A stretch of DNA of 16,178 bases from Dehalococcoidales bacterium (GTDB lineage: Bacteria; Chloroflexota; Dehalococcoidia; Dehalococcoidales; UBA2162), in the NCBI GenBank assembly GCA_020354275.1, contig CP070645.1:586613-602790 (forward strand), read 5' to 3'. The position numbers and the translations under genes were made by a program. The notes below the pieces were generated by a model. It saw only the letters and a list, made by a program, of their open reading frames with translations. It did not search any database and was not told where the DNA came from. Positions 6,206 to 13,541 of this stretch are shown here, piece by piece; position 1 is the stretch's first letter; each line of letters starts with the position of its first letter.

Positions 6206-7257
6206 CAGAAGGCGTACTCCCTGCGGCTATGTCTTAATAGGTAAAGGAAGAACGGGGCCCCGATAAGGGCGGTGATGACGCCCACCGGGATCTCGACCGG
6301 GGCCAGAATGGTGCGTGCCAGCAGGTCGGCAATAACGACGAAGGCGGCACCGGCCAGCGCTGAAGCCGGCAGCAACATGCGGTGGTCAGGCCCCAGGATC
6401 AGACGCATAGAGTGCGGGGTCACCAGCCCGACGAATCCGATAAGACCGCTGATGGAGACCGCCGCCGCTGTCAGCAACGAACCCAGGGCCAGGATGAGCA
6501 TTTTGTCGCGCTCGACCTCGATACCAAGATAGGCGGCACCCTCTTCTCCCAGTGAAAAGGCGTTAAGGCGGAAGGCAAAGAAGCGGGCGACAATGATGCC
6601 CCCGATGACCAGCGGGGTGATGGCGGCTATCTGCCCCCAGCCGGTGACCGAGATGTGGCCCATGAGAAAGGAGTAAACGGCGTGAAGGTCCAGGTTCAGT
6701 CTATCGCTGATGGCCATCATGAAGGTGATAAAGGCCGCCAGCAGGGCGCTGACGACGAAACCGGCCAGCAGCATACTGATGATGGGCGTTTTGCCCCCCA
6801 CCCGGGCCAGGTTATATACCAGGGTAACCGAGGCCAGGGCGCCGATGAAGGCAGCCACCGGCACCAGCCCGAAACCGAGAAAGGTCAGGTTGATGGGCAG
6901 TGTCATGGCTATCGTTGCCCCCAGACCGGCACCGGCCGAGGTGCCGATGATATAGGGGTCGGCCAGTGGGTTACGCAGTATCCCCTGGAAGAGCACGCCG
7001 GCGGTGGCCAGGGTGGCCCCGACCAGGGCGGCGCCGATTACCCGGGGCAGCCTAATCTGGAAGATGATGGTCTCGTCCATAGCTGCCCAGCCAGCAGAAA
7101 AATCAAAAAAAGCTACTTTGTTGAGCACCATTTTAAATATGTCAGGCAGAGAGATGTTGACCGCACCGAAGGTGCTGGCCAGGAACAAAGCAGCAATCAG
7201 CACAGTACCGAGTAGCAGCCATATCCAGACCCGTCGGTTACCGAATTTTATTTTCAT
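6205..7257 (-). CDS. btuC: Cobalamin-type ABC importer, FecCD-family permease
   Basis: The 350-residue protein is very hydrophobic and has the features of the BtuC/FecCD family. A first helix covers about residues 12-30. LPRVIGAALVGATLATAGVL is the conserved region after it, then NPLADPYIIGTSAGAGLGA and, near the end, GLIGFVGLVTPHSMRLILGPDHR. About ten membrane segments are expected. The usual length for the family is 320-350. The gene starts at ATG 7257, with a weak AAGGAA before it. It is the first gene after the cobalamin riboswitch and terminator, and expression is expected to fall when cobalamin is abundant. It overlaps the ATPase gene by one base. Confidence 0.92.
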   Translation of the reverse strand: MKIKFGNRRVWIWLLLGTVLIAALFLASTFGAVNISLPDIFKMVLNKVAFFDFSAGWAAMDETIIFQIRLPRVIGAALVGATLATAGVLFQGILRNPLADPYIIGTSAGAGLGATIAMTLPINLTFLGFGLVPVAAFIGALASVTLVYNLARVGGKTPIISMLLAGFVVSALLAAFITFMMAISDRLNLDLHAVYSFLMGHISVTGWGQIAAITPLVIGGIIVARFFAFRLNAFSLGEEGAAYLGIEVERDKMLILALGSLLTAAAVSISGLIGFVGLVTPHSMRLILGPDHRMLLPASALAGAAFVVIADLLARTILAPVEIPVGVITALIGAPFFLYLLRHSRREYAF

Positions 7258-7304
7258 TTCCTTAATTTACCTGCCTGCACCCGTCAATAAGACCATCAGA
7301 ATAT

Positions 7305-7336
7305 AAAAAATCCCCTCGTGTGCAGAACAAGGGGAT
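7305..7336 (-). terminator. Riboswitch-controlled intrinsic terminator
   Basis: On the minus-strand RNA, AUCCCCUUGU (7336-7327) pairs with ACGAGGGGAU (7319-7310) over ten base pairs including one G-U. The loop has seven bases and six U residues (7310-7305) follow. It stands between the aptamer and btuC, so it acts as the off-switch for the transporter genes rather than as a gene-end terminator. Confidence 0.93.
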
Positions 7337-7361
7337 ATCTATAGCTGTCTATAGTCTACTT

Positions 7362-7378
7362 CCTCTATCTCCACGAGG
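7362..7378 (-). promoter_or_regulatory. P13 hairpin / antiterminator segment
   Basis: In the RNA, CCUC (7378-7375) can pair with GAGG (7365-7362) to form a small hairpin whose loop starts GUGG. That GUGG is complementary to CCAC in the P5 loop (7464-7461), as expected for the L5-L13 kissing contact. Alternatively, CCUCGUG (7378-7372) is perfectly complementary to CACGAGG in the 3' arm of the terminator (7320-7314). The two states exclude each other and give a simple on/off logic. Confidence 0.75.
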
Positions 7379-7387
7379 TAATAAACG

Positions 7388-7531
7388 CTAGGGGCTGGCG
7401 TTCTGACTTCTGAGGGTTAGCAGTTTTGCCATCTTTCTAATTAGGCCTCAGTCACAGCAGGTGGGACTGTGCCGGATTCGCACCGGCTTGCCCTCCACTT
7501 AAGCCCTTCACTTACGTTCGGGCACCCCTAG
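7388..7531 (-). promoter_or_regulatory. Cobalamin riboswitch aptamer
   Basis: The minus-strand RNA matches the cobalamin (B12) aptamer. A closing P1 stem is formed by CUAGGGG (7531-7525) and CCCCUAG (7394-7388). The 5' side then reads GGUGCCC, followed by a hairpin GCCGGUGCGAAUCCGGC. The P5 stem CACAG/CUGUG (7471-7467 with 7457-7453) encloses UCCCACCUG. The B12 box reads AGUCAGAACGCCAGCC (7408-7393). Expression platform elements follow downstream and control btuC-btuD. The class (adenosyl or aquo/methyl cobalamin) cannot be decided by eye. Confidence 0.95.
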
Positions 7532-7534
7532 ATT

Positions 7535-7622
7535 TTTATAATTAATTGACCATCATTCCAGTCCTTATTACTATTTTGTGAACTGTAGTGTATAGGGTAT
7601 TAGAAACTTTACGGAAAGTCAA
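7535..7622 (-). promoter_or_regulatory. Region with candidate promoter(s) for the riboswitch transcript
   Basis: Two weak options are seen on the minus strand. One is TTGACT (7622-7617), 17 bases, TACCCT (7599-7594), with a good -35 and a poor -10. The other is a good -10, TATAAA (7540-7535), immediately before the aptamer but without a recognisable -35. The transcript could also be read through from the ETF operon, because no terminator is seen after the oxidoreductase gene. Confidence 0.3.
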
Positions 7623-7652
7623 CCGGTTGCCCGGCGTATCTCTCGGCTGGAG

Positions 7653-9281
7653 TTACATCAGCTTGTATTTTGGCCCGTCTCCCCCCTCGGGAACCTCCCA
7701 CATGATTACCTGGTGGGGGCATTTTACCCGGCAGGTCTGGCAGTGCAGGCAGTTGGACGGGCTTAACATCAGTTCGTTATCCTCAAATTTATACACTTCT
7801 CCCGGGCAGAATGATTCACAGGGGTGGCAACCGTAATCTTGGTAACAACGGGCACAGCGGCCGGGGTCGGAGAAGGTGATGTGGGATGGTTCCTCTTCGC
7901 GGTGAGCGGTGCCCGAAAGGCTGACGGCGGTCAGTCGGTCAATCTGGCCGTCCGGCTGTCTTTCCAGGCGGGCCCTGGTTGTCCCCTCGTGGTCAGGCCT
8001 GGTACTCAGTCTTGCGGGAAGCCATTGCTGGACGAGTGACAGAGGTGCGCCCAGGTAGAGCCCGGTTCTACCGGCCCTGGTAAAGACCTGGCGGTAGTTT
8101 CTGCCGGCCTTTAAATCACGCATTATAAAACTATTTTCCAGTAGCTCTGGATAGAGCTTCAGCGTCTGCCGGGAGAAGTCCTGCTTCTCAATGGCCTGGA
8201 AGATAGCCTCGGCAGCCAGCATTCCTGATTTGATGGCGTAGTGCAGGCCCTTGAGCTTCCTGACACTGGTAAAACCGGCGCTGTCGCCGATGATGACGGC
8301 CCCGTTGGTGACCGGCTCCGGCAGCGAGTAGTAGCCACCCTCGGGAAGCGTCTTGGCTCCGTAGGCGATAACATCGCCATCTGCGATAAGATTTTTAACC
8401 AGGCTGTGGGACTTGAATGCCTGAAGCTCCCGCTGCGGGTCAAGGTCGCAGTACCTCCAGTCCAGGGCCAGTATAAGGGCTACCGCCACCGTGTTCTGCC
8501 CCATGCTGTAGAGGGTACCCCCGCCGAAAATGTCAGGGGTTAATAATTTATTGGGAAAGCCCATGGTGTGGATGACACGGTTGGAACCGAAGTTATTGTT
8601 ATCAGGCAGCCGTATAATCTCTTTAACACCGAGAGAATGGACCTGTGGGTTCCGTCCGTTGCCCAGGTTAAACCTTTTCACCAAGTCTTCGGTTAAGAGA
8701 CCGAGTGATCCCTCACCCAGGACGGTTACCCCGGCCTTAACTGTTTCACCCGGCAAGTAATTGACCTGCTCCTCGCCTTCTTTGTTCCGGCCCTTCTCTC
8801 CAAGCTTTACCCCCGTAACCGAGCCGTCTTCTGTCAAAATCTCTTTGGCGGCAAATCCGGTATAGATTTCAACGCCGGTTCCCCGGGCAATCTCGGCCAG
8901 CCAGTTTACCATCTGGCTGAGAGAGATGGCATAATCGCCTTTATGGCGGAGGTACGCCGGTACCAAAAATTCCGGTAGCTTCAGGGAACTATTTTGCCCC
9001 AGGAGAAAGACTGTCTCGTCCTTTTCTACCCGGTTAGCCAGTGTCTGGGTGACGAATTCGTCTTCCCGCTCTTTCCAGCCGGGGATTAGCTCATCCAGCA
9101 CATCAGCCTCAAATACAGCCCCGGAAAGGCTGTGCTGGCCCAGCTTTTCCGCTTTTTCGATGACGACAACAGACTCACTTCTCTTTTTCTCATTAAGGAG
9201 CTGTTTCAGTTTGATGGCTCCGGCCAGGCTGGCCGGGCCAGCCCCGATGAAGAGAACGTCTGTCTGGTTCGTATCGTTCAA
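7653..9281 (-). CDS. Electron transfer flavoprotein-quinone oxidoreductase (FixC-FixX fused type)
   Basis: This 542-residue flavoprotein should take electrons from reduced ETF and pass them through FAD and a [4Fe-4S] cluster to membrane quinone. The N-terminal FAD fold is clear: VLFIGAGPAS (G13, G15, then P and S18) and VVVIEKAE with E42. The C-terminus is ferredoxin-like. C492 in FCPGEVY plus C511, C514 and C517 (NCLHCQTC) match the four cluster ligands of ETF-QO, and the WEVPEGGDGPKY tail is also typical. Five further cysteines (C476, C479, C485, C488, C521) are not needed for that cluster. The start is TTG 9281, two bases after the fused ETF gene stops. AGGAG lies 12 bases upstream, a rather long spacing. 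It may instead be a FixCX-type module; the two families are related. Confidence 0.93.
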   Translation of the reverse strand: MNDTNQTDVLFIGAGPASLAGAIKLKQLLNEKKRSESVVVIEKAEKLGQHSLSGAVFEADVLDELIPGWKEREDEFVTQTLANRVEKDETVFLLGQNSSLKLPEFLVPAYLRHKGDYAISLSQMVNWLAEIARGTGVEIYTGFAAKEILTEDGSVTGVKLGEKGRNKEGEEQVNYLPGETVKAGVTVLGEGSLGLLTEDLVKRFNLGNGRNPQVHSLGVKEIIRLPDNNNFGSNRVIHTMGFPNKLLTPDIFGGGTLYSMGQNTVAVALILALDWRYCDLDPQRELQAFKSHSLVKNLIADGDVIAYGAKTLPEGGYYSLPEPVTNGAVIIGDSAGFTSVRKLKGLHYAIKSGMLAAEAIFQAIEKQDFSRQTLKLYPELLENSFIMRDLKAGRNYRQVFTRAGRTGLYLGAPLSLVQQWLPARLSTRPDHEGTTRARLERQPDGQIDRLTAVSLSGTAHREEEPSHITFSDPGRCARCYQDYGCHPCESFCPGEVYKFEDNELMLSPSNCLHCQTCRVKCPHQVIMWEVPEGGDGPKYKLM

Positions 9282-9283
9282 GA

Positions 9284-11182
9284 TTAGTTTCCACTCCTGT
9301 CAAGGGCGGCGATAAGCTGGGGGATTATTTCTTCTAAGTTGCCCACTAGCCCGTAGTCGCTGACCTTGAAGATTGGCGCCTTGGAGTCTTTGTTGATGGC
9401 GATGATAATATCTGAGTTCTGCATACCGGTAAGGTGCTGCACCGCCCCGGAGACGCCGGCGGCGATATAGACCCTCGGTTTGACCGTTTGCCCGGTCTGG
9501 CCTATCTGGTGGCTGCGGTCGGTGAATCCCAGCTCGACAGCTGCCCTGGAAGCACCCACCATGGCCTCCTCTCCCAGGAACCTGCCCAGGCTGTCGGCCA
9601 GTGGAAGTATATATTTTTCAAAGTTGTCCTTGGTCTTGCAGCCGGCGCCAGCGCAGACAATAGCCCCGGCATCCTTGATTTCCGATGTCATTTGGCGGAG
9701 GGTGCTGGAAATGATATGGGCACCCAGGTCGGAAGAGGTTATCTCCGGTTTATGTTCAATAATTTCGCCCTTTCGCTGGTCATCAGGCTCAAGGGCGCGC
9801 ATCACGCCCGGTCTGGCCGTTGACATCTGCACCGTTGAGTTTTGTGTGATGATAGCGGCCATGATATTACCACCAAGCGCCGGCCTGGTCTGCTGTAGAA
9901 TACCGGTATATTCCTGCCGGCCCCGCTTGGTGTCAATGATATCAAGGCCGGTGCAGTCAGCCGTAAGCCCCGATTTTGTTCGGTAGGCGACCCTTGGTGC
10001 TAGCTCACGGCCTAGCGGGGTGGCACTGAATAACATCATCTGCGGTGCATATTCTCCAATCAGCTCCGATACTGCCTTGCTGTAGGGGAGGGGCAAGAAG
10101 TCTTTGAGTAACTCATCATCGATAACATATACCCGGTCAGCACCGTAAGAGATCAATTTCTGAGGTAAATCTTTTATATTGTGCCCCACAAGTACCGCGG
10201 CGGTTTTCTCGTTGAGTTGACCGGCCAACTCGGTGGCTTTACCCAGGAGCTCAAATGTGGCCGGGTTAATCTCACCGCCTTCCTGTTCAGCAAATACCCA
10301 GATCTCTCCCTGGTAATCGGGTTCTCTACCTTCCGGTAGATGGTACTTAGGTTGCTCATCTTTTTCGGTTGACTCCAGCTTGTTTTCATAGCTTTCCCTG
10401 AGCATCCCGATCAGTTTATCTACATCATTCTCAAAAACGCAGGTTTTCTTACTGACCTCTTTGGGGGAGAATATTTTGACCACCGCTGTCCTGGAACCGG
10501 CAAGTCCAATCTGAGATTCGTCAGATTGGATGTCGTCAGCGCTCCACTGGTAAATTTCCTGCGATTGTGCCCAACGTGTCCTGTGGAATGAAGGAAACGA
10601 TGGTTCTGTCCACTGGGTTACGGTTACCATGCAGGGGTAGTTATCCGGGGCTATCGTTTCGCTGCCCTTTCTGGTTATGCGGTCAACTCTTAACTGTCCG
10701 TTGTTGAAACTAAAGGCAGTGGCATAAGCGATGTGTACCATGCTCAGTTCTTCGGCTATCTGGGGGGGGACCTGGGCAGTGTCACCATCAACAGACTGCA
10801 TACCGCTGACGATGACATATTCTCTGTCGCCGTGAAAGAGTTCCTGCTCTATTTTACTTATTGCCTGGGCCAGGGGGTAGGCTGTGGCCGCGGTATCAGC
10901 TCCACCGAGTTTCCTGTCAGTTAATAGCACAGCATCATCGGCACCAACAGATAGGGCGTAGCGTAATACTTCTTCAGCGAAGGGTGGTCCCATGGTTAGG
11001 GCAACTACCCGACCGCCATGCTGCTCCCTCATCTTGAAGGTGAAGACAAGGGCTTGTTTGTCCAATTCGTTAAGAACGTTCTCTAGAAGCCCCCTTTTTA
11101 GGGTGCCCTTTTCCCAATCCCAGGCTTCATCGGGTATGTTCCTGATATCGGGTACCTGCTTGACGAGAACGATATAATTCAT
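9284..11182 (-). CDS. Fused electron transfer flavoprotein, beta-alpha (EtfB-EtfA)
   Basis: One frame encodes both ETF subunits in 632 residues. EtfB occupies about 1-265, starting with IVLVKQVPD and carrying the nucleotide loop SVDGDTAQVPP (D132-Q137). A charged linker spans about 265-288. EtfA runs from about 289, with the FAD domain toward the end: GASRAAVELG, IGQTGQTVKP, YIAAGVSGAVQHLTG and IAINKD. In most EtfA proteins a GGRG segment precedes GASRAA; here it is AGAG, with alanine (about A513) in place of the conserved arginine. A TTG two codons upstream (11188) is in frame, but ATG 11182 gives the canonical N-terminus. The Shine-Dalgarno is weak. The gene is followed directly by ETF-QO and has a strong promoter. 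It is cytoplasmic, and its electron donors are probably acyl-CoA or similar dehydrogenases, none of which lies nearby. Confidence 0.94.
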   Translation of the reverse strand: MNYIVLVKQVPDIRNIPDEAWDWEKGTLKRGLLENVLNELDKQALVFTFKMREQHGGRVVALTMGPPFAEEVLRYALSVGADDAVLLTDRKLGGADTAATAYPLAQAISKIEQELFHGDREYVIVSGMQSVDGDTAQVPPQIAEELSMVHIAYATAFSFNNGQLRVDRITRKGSETIAPDNYPCMVTVTQWTEPSFPSFHRTRWAQSQEIYQWSADDIQSDESQIGLAGSRTAVVKIFSPKEVSKKTCVFENDVDKLIGMLRESYENKLESTEKDEQPKYHLPEGREPDYQGEIWVFAEQEGGEINPATFELLGKATELAGQLNEKTAAVLVGHNIKDLPQKLISYGADRVYVIDDELLKDFLPLPYSKAVSELIGEYAPQMMLFSATPLGRELAPRVAYRTKSGLTADCTGLDIIDTKRGRQEYTGILQQTRPALGGNIMAAIITQNSTVQMSTARPGVMRALEPDDQRKGEIIEHKPEITSSDLGAHIISSTLRQMTSEIKDAGAIVCAGAGCKTKDNFEKYILPLADSLGRFLGEEAMVGASRAAVELGFTDRSHQIGQTGQTVKPRVYIAAGVSGAVQHLTGMQNSDIIIAINKDSKAPIFKVSDYGLVGNLEEIIPQLIAALDRSGN

Positions 11183-11194
11183 TGGCAAAGTTAA

Positions 11195-11206
11195 TGGTAT
11201 ATACCA
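11195..11206. other. 12-base perfect palindrome in the ETF leader
   Basis: TGGTATATACCA lies 12 bases upstream of the ATG of the fused ETF gene, within its predicted 5' untranslated region. It may be an operator or simply a chance palindrome. No regulator gene is adjacent. Confidence 0.3.
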
Positions 11207-11273
11207 CGGCTATCCGCTAACCATTTTTATCGAACCAGAAACTACATGCCGCGGTTATCCAATAGCAATTTAA

Positions 11274-11302
11274 ATTATACCAAAGACCCGACTGAAAGTC
11301 AA
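11274..11302 (-). promoter_or_regulatory. Strong sigma70 promoter of the ETF operon
   Basis: On the minus strand TTGACT (11302-11297) and TATAAT (11279-11274) are separated by exactly 17 bases, an almost perfect consensus. Transcription should start near 11267, giving a leader of about 85 bases before the ETF start codon. Confidence 0.75.
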
Positions 11303-11339
11303 TTAAAGAGCGAAAGGTTTATTATTAGATATTCGTTTA

Positions 11340-11348
11340 TGATATACT
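11340..11348 (+). promoter_or_regulatory. Extended -10 promoter for the orphan membrane protein
   Basis: TG-A-TATACT (11340-11348) is a good extended -10 element. The -35 region is AT-rich without a clear TTGACA. The start of transcription would be near 11355, about 80 bases before the ATG at 11437. It is divergent from the ETF promoter, with about 40 bases between the two. Confidence 0.5.
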
Positions 11349-11436
11349 CGCTTTGGTCGGTTTAGCGGACAGCCATGTTTGAGAATAAAGAGTGGTGGTT
11401 GACATTGCTATTGTGAAGATAGGGTAAGGGAAAAAT

Positions 11437-11874
11437 ATGCAGTTGATTAAATTAGCTACCATGGTCGTCTGTGTTACTTCATATGCCTGCCTCGTTATCT
11501 TTGTTATTGTCCCTAAAATTAGTCATAGAGACAGCACTTATACCGGGCAAGAATCTTTCCCATCACAGGCAGCATATGAAGACTTCAAATCGGATTTTGA
11601 TGATGCAGTTTCCCATGGTGGGGCAGACATAATTTCCTATAAAACCTTCATATCAGAGTCCCAGATAGAAGTCGACTATTACGTCGGTGTTCCCTACAAC
11701 TACGATTTCCCATATGGTGTTTCTACTACCCATGCTTTGGACTGGTTGGCGATTCTGCTCTCATCGCTGGTGACAGGTGTCGCTATTGTGTTTCTTCCTG
11801 CTCTGGATATATTCTACTTAAAATGGGGTTATAAAGCCTACCCCATGCCGAAAAAGAAGGTGGAGTTGGAATAA
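11437..11874 (+). CDS. Two-helix membrane protein of unknown function
   Basis: The product is 145 residues and I recognise no family. It has a hydrophobic helix at about residues 5-26 and a second at about 102-124. Between them is a polar, acidic domain of about 75 residues, probably outside the membrane. A positively charged tail (KKK) follows the second helix and suggests that both ends are cytoplasmic. The segment 77-98 is rich in tyrosine (DYYVGVPYNYDFPYG). Start: ATG 11437 with AAGGGA seven bases upstream. It is a single-gene unit between the ETF operon, which is divergent, and the acyl-CoA synthetase gene, which is convergent. The base composition is slightly more AT-rich than its neighbours. 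It could be a small envelope protein. Confidence 0.75.
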   Translation: MQLIKLATMVVCVTSYACLVIFVIVPKISHRDSTYTGQESFPSQAAYEDFKSDFDDAVSHGGADIISYKTFISESQIEVDYYVGVPYNYDFPYGVSTTHALDWLAILLSSLVTGVAIVFLPALDIFYLKWGYKAYPMPKKKVELE

Positions 11875-11974
11875 GGCGGTAAGAAGCTGCTTGGTAAGCC
11901 CGGTAAACCAGTATGGATTGTCCTTACACCGTCAGAAAACGATATCTGCTTGTATAAAGGCCACCGCTGGCGTT

Positions 11975-13405
11975 TTAGGCCGGAGATGAAAGGGCTTCAC
12001 GGCGCTGGTAGTAGTTGTCCAGGTTGGCCAGCGCCCTGACGGCGCGGTCCAGTGTCAGGAAGACCGGGATACCTTCGCTCAGGTAGTAGTCGCGTGACTT
12101 GCGGCGGTTGCTTTCTCTTTCTAGAAATTCCAGTGCAACAGCCTCGACCGGCAGTACGATTATGATGGGAGTATCAAATTTTTCCTTGGTCTCAATGAGA
12201 AGCTTGGCCATTGGCCCGTCTGGATTGGAGGCTGCCGATTCAATTTCATCGATAATTATTGTATTGACGACACCATCGCCGAGTACTGTTTCCATAACCG
12301 CCTTGACCATATGGGGAGGTGGCCCGGGGCTGCCCATATCCACCGGATTGCGGGCGCTGGCGCCCACCGCCGGGATGTTGGGCAATAGTTTTTTCTCCAT
12401 TTCCTTGGAGAATAACGGCAGGGAAACCCCTAACCGGTCACAGATGTCGGCGGCCGTTACCGTAATGGCCCCCCCGCCTCCCATGGCGCAGACTTTCCGT
12501 TCCGGTTTTGGTTCCAGGTGCATGAAGGCCAGCATGGTATCCAGCAGTTCCTCGAGGTTGTTGGCCCGGATGGCATTGGTCTGCTTGAAAACCGCATTCC
12601 AGACCTCTTCCTGACCGCCCAGCGATCCGGTATGGGAATTTACGGCTCGCGCTCCACCCTGTGTCAGTCCTCCCTTGAACAGGATTACCGGCTTGACCCT
12701 GGAAATTTCCTTGAGTAACTGGAAGAATCTAGGCCCGTCCTTAACACCTTCCAGATAGGCAGTGATAATACGGGTCTCTTCATCCTGGCCTAGGTACTCC
12801 AGCAGGTCACACTCGTTGACGTCACAAGCATTCCCGTAGCTAATGACCTTGCTGAAGCGTATTCCCCAACCGTAGGCCCGCCGTGGCACCCTGATGCCGT
12901 AGCCGCCGCTCTGGCTGATAAAGGCCACCGGCCCGCTCTCTTTGGGCAGGTCACCGCCGGGCAGGATGGTGACACCCCCGGCCGGGCAGTAGACACCGAA
13001 ACAGTTGGGTCCGACAACACGGATTCCCTTGGCCGCCGTGTTGCTTATTGCCATTTCCAGTTTTTCGCCTTCTGCACTCATCTCCCTGAAGCCGGAGGTC
13101 AGTATCTGGGCGGCTTTTACTCCCTTGGCCAGGCAGTCTTCCACAACCTGGGGAACGGCTGGCGCCGGGACACTGATGGTGGCGAAGTCCACCTCTTCTG
13201 GAATATCCGTGACGGAGGGGTATGCCTTCAGTTCCAGAATCTCGCTTTCTTTGGGGTTAACCGGGAACACCTTGCCGGGGTAGCCGAAACCAAGCAGTAC
13301 CCTGAGATACCTGCCGCCGAACTTGCTCAGGTCGGCTGAAGCCCCGATAACAGCGTGGGACTTGGGATAAAAAATAGAGTCAAACCCTTCTAATCTATCG
13401 TTCAC
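11975..13405 (-). CDS. Acyl-CoA synthetase (NDP-forming), alpha-type subunit
   Basis: This protein of 476 residues has the CoA-binding and CoA-ligase domains of ADP-forming acetyl-CoA synthetases but no ATP-grasp domain. The N-terminal Rossmann domain carries SHAVIGAS (16-23) and a VVGPNCFGVY segment (130-139). The second domain includes ISQSGGYG (163-170). H258 in NSHTGSLGG is the expected phosphohistidine. The third domain has GGGGAITVTAADICDRLG. A separate beta subunit with an ATP-grasp fold is needed for the reaction acyl-CoA + ADP + Pi = acid + CoA + ATP, and none is seen here. GTG start with AAGGAG ten bases upstream; the ATG codons further in would remove the first domain. It has its own promoter (13490-13518). 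Possible role: energy conservation from acyl-CoA or protein acylation-related functions; substrate unknown. Confidence 0.9.
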   Translation of the reverse strand: MNDRLEGFDSIFYPKSHAVIGASADLSKFGGRYLRVLLGFGYPGKVFPVNPKESEILELKAYPSVTDIPEEVDFATISVPAPAVPQVVEDCLAKGVKAAQILTSGFREMSAEGEKLEMAISNTAAKGIRVVGPNCFGVYCPAGGVTILPGGDLPKESGPVAFISQSGGYGIRVPRRAYGWGIRFSKVISYGNACDVNECDLLEYLGQDEETRIITAYLEGVKDGPRFFQLLKEISRVKPVILFKGGLTQGGARAVNSHTGSLGGQEEVWNAVFKQTNAIRANNLEELLDTMLAFMHLEPKPERKVCAMGGGGAITVTAADICDRLGVSLPLFSKEMEKKLLPNIPAVGASARNPVDMGSPGPPPHMVKAVMETVLGDGVVNTIIIDEIESAASNPDGPMAKLLIETKEKFDTPIIIVLPVEAVALEFLERESNRRKSRDYYLSEGIPVFLTLDRAVRALANLDNYYQRREALSSPA

Positions 13406-13489
13406 CGTAAAAAATTCTCCTTAGCGTTCAGTGTCCGTAGCTGTGTATTAAGGAAGGACGGATAATAATAGTGTTGGACTTAGGAATAA

Positions 13490-13518
13490 ATGATATCTGA
13501 CGCTGGGCGGCTTGTCAA
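13490..13518 (-). promoter_or_regulatory. Sigma70 promoter of the acyl-CoA synthetase gene
   Basis: On the minus strand TTGACA (13518-13513) and TATCAT (13495-13490) are 17 bases apart. Transcription would start near 13483, which gives a leader of about 80 bases before the GTG at 13405. Confidence 0.7.
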
Positions 13519-13541
13519 TGTAACCTGTTTTATAGGTGGAT

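Noticed and set aside
6272..7306. Long plus-strand open frames opposite btuC, and similar ones opposite the ETF and ETF-QO genes
   Set aside because: They are shadows of well-supported minus-strand genes, with low-complexity products and no ribosome binding sites.
7588..7836. Plus-strand frame of 82 codons between the riboswitch and the end of ETF-QO
   Set aside because: Most of it is antisense to the conserved C-terminal Cys domain of ETF-QO, and no start signal is visible.
11198..11215. Repeat of a TATATAC..CGGCTATCC-like segment at 4281-4298 and 11198-11215 (16 of 18 bases)
   Set aside because: For a window of this size a few such matches are expected by chance, and the two copies are oriented differently with respect to their genes.
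11208..11373. Imperfect inverted repeat GGCTATCCGCTAACC / GGTTTAGCGGACAGCC flanking the ETF intergenic region
   Set aside because: It contains an insertion and a mismatch and the arms are about 135 bases apart; there is no transposase or target duplication to support a mobile element.
11958..11975. Possible bidirectional terminator GCCACCGCTGGC plus T run between 11874 and 11975
   Set aside because: The stem has only four base pairs and the T run is short on both strands.
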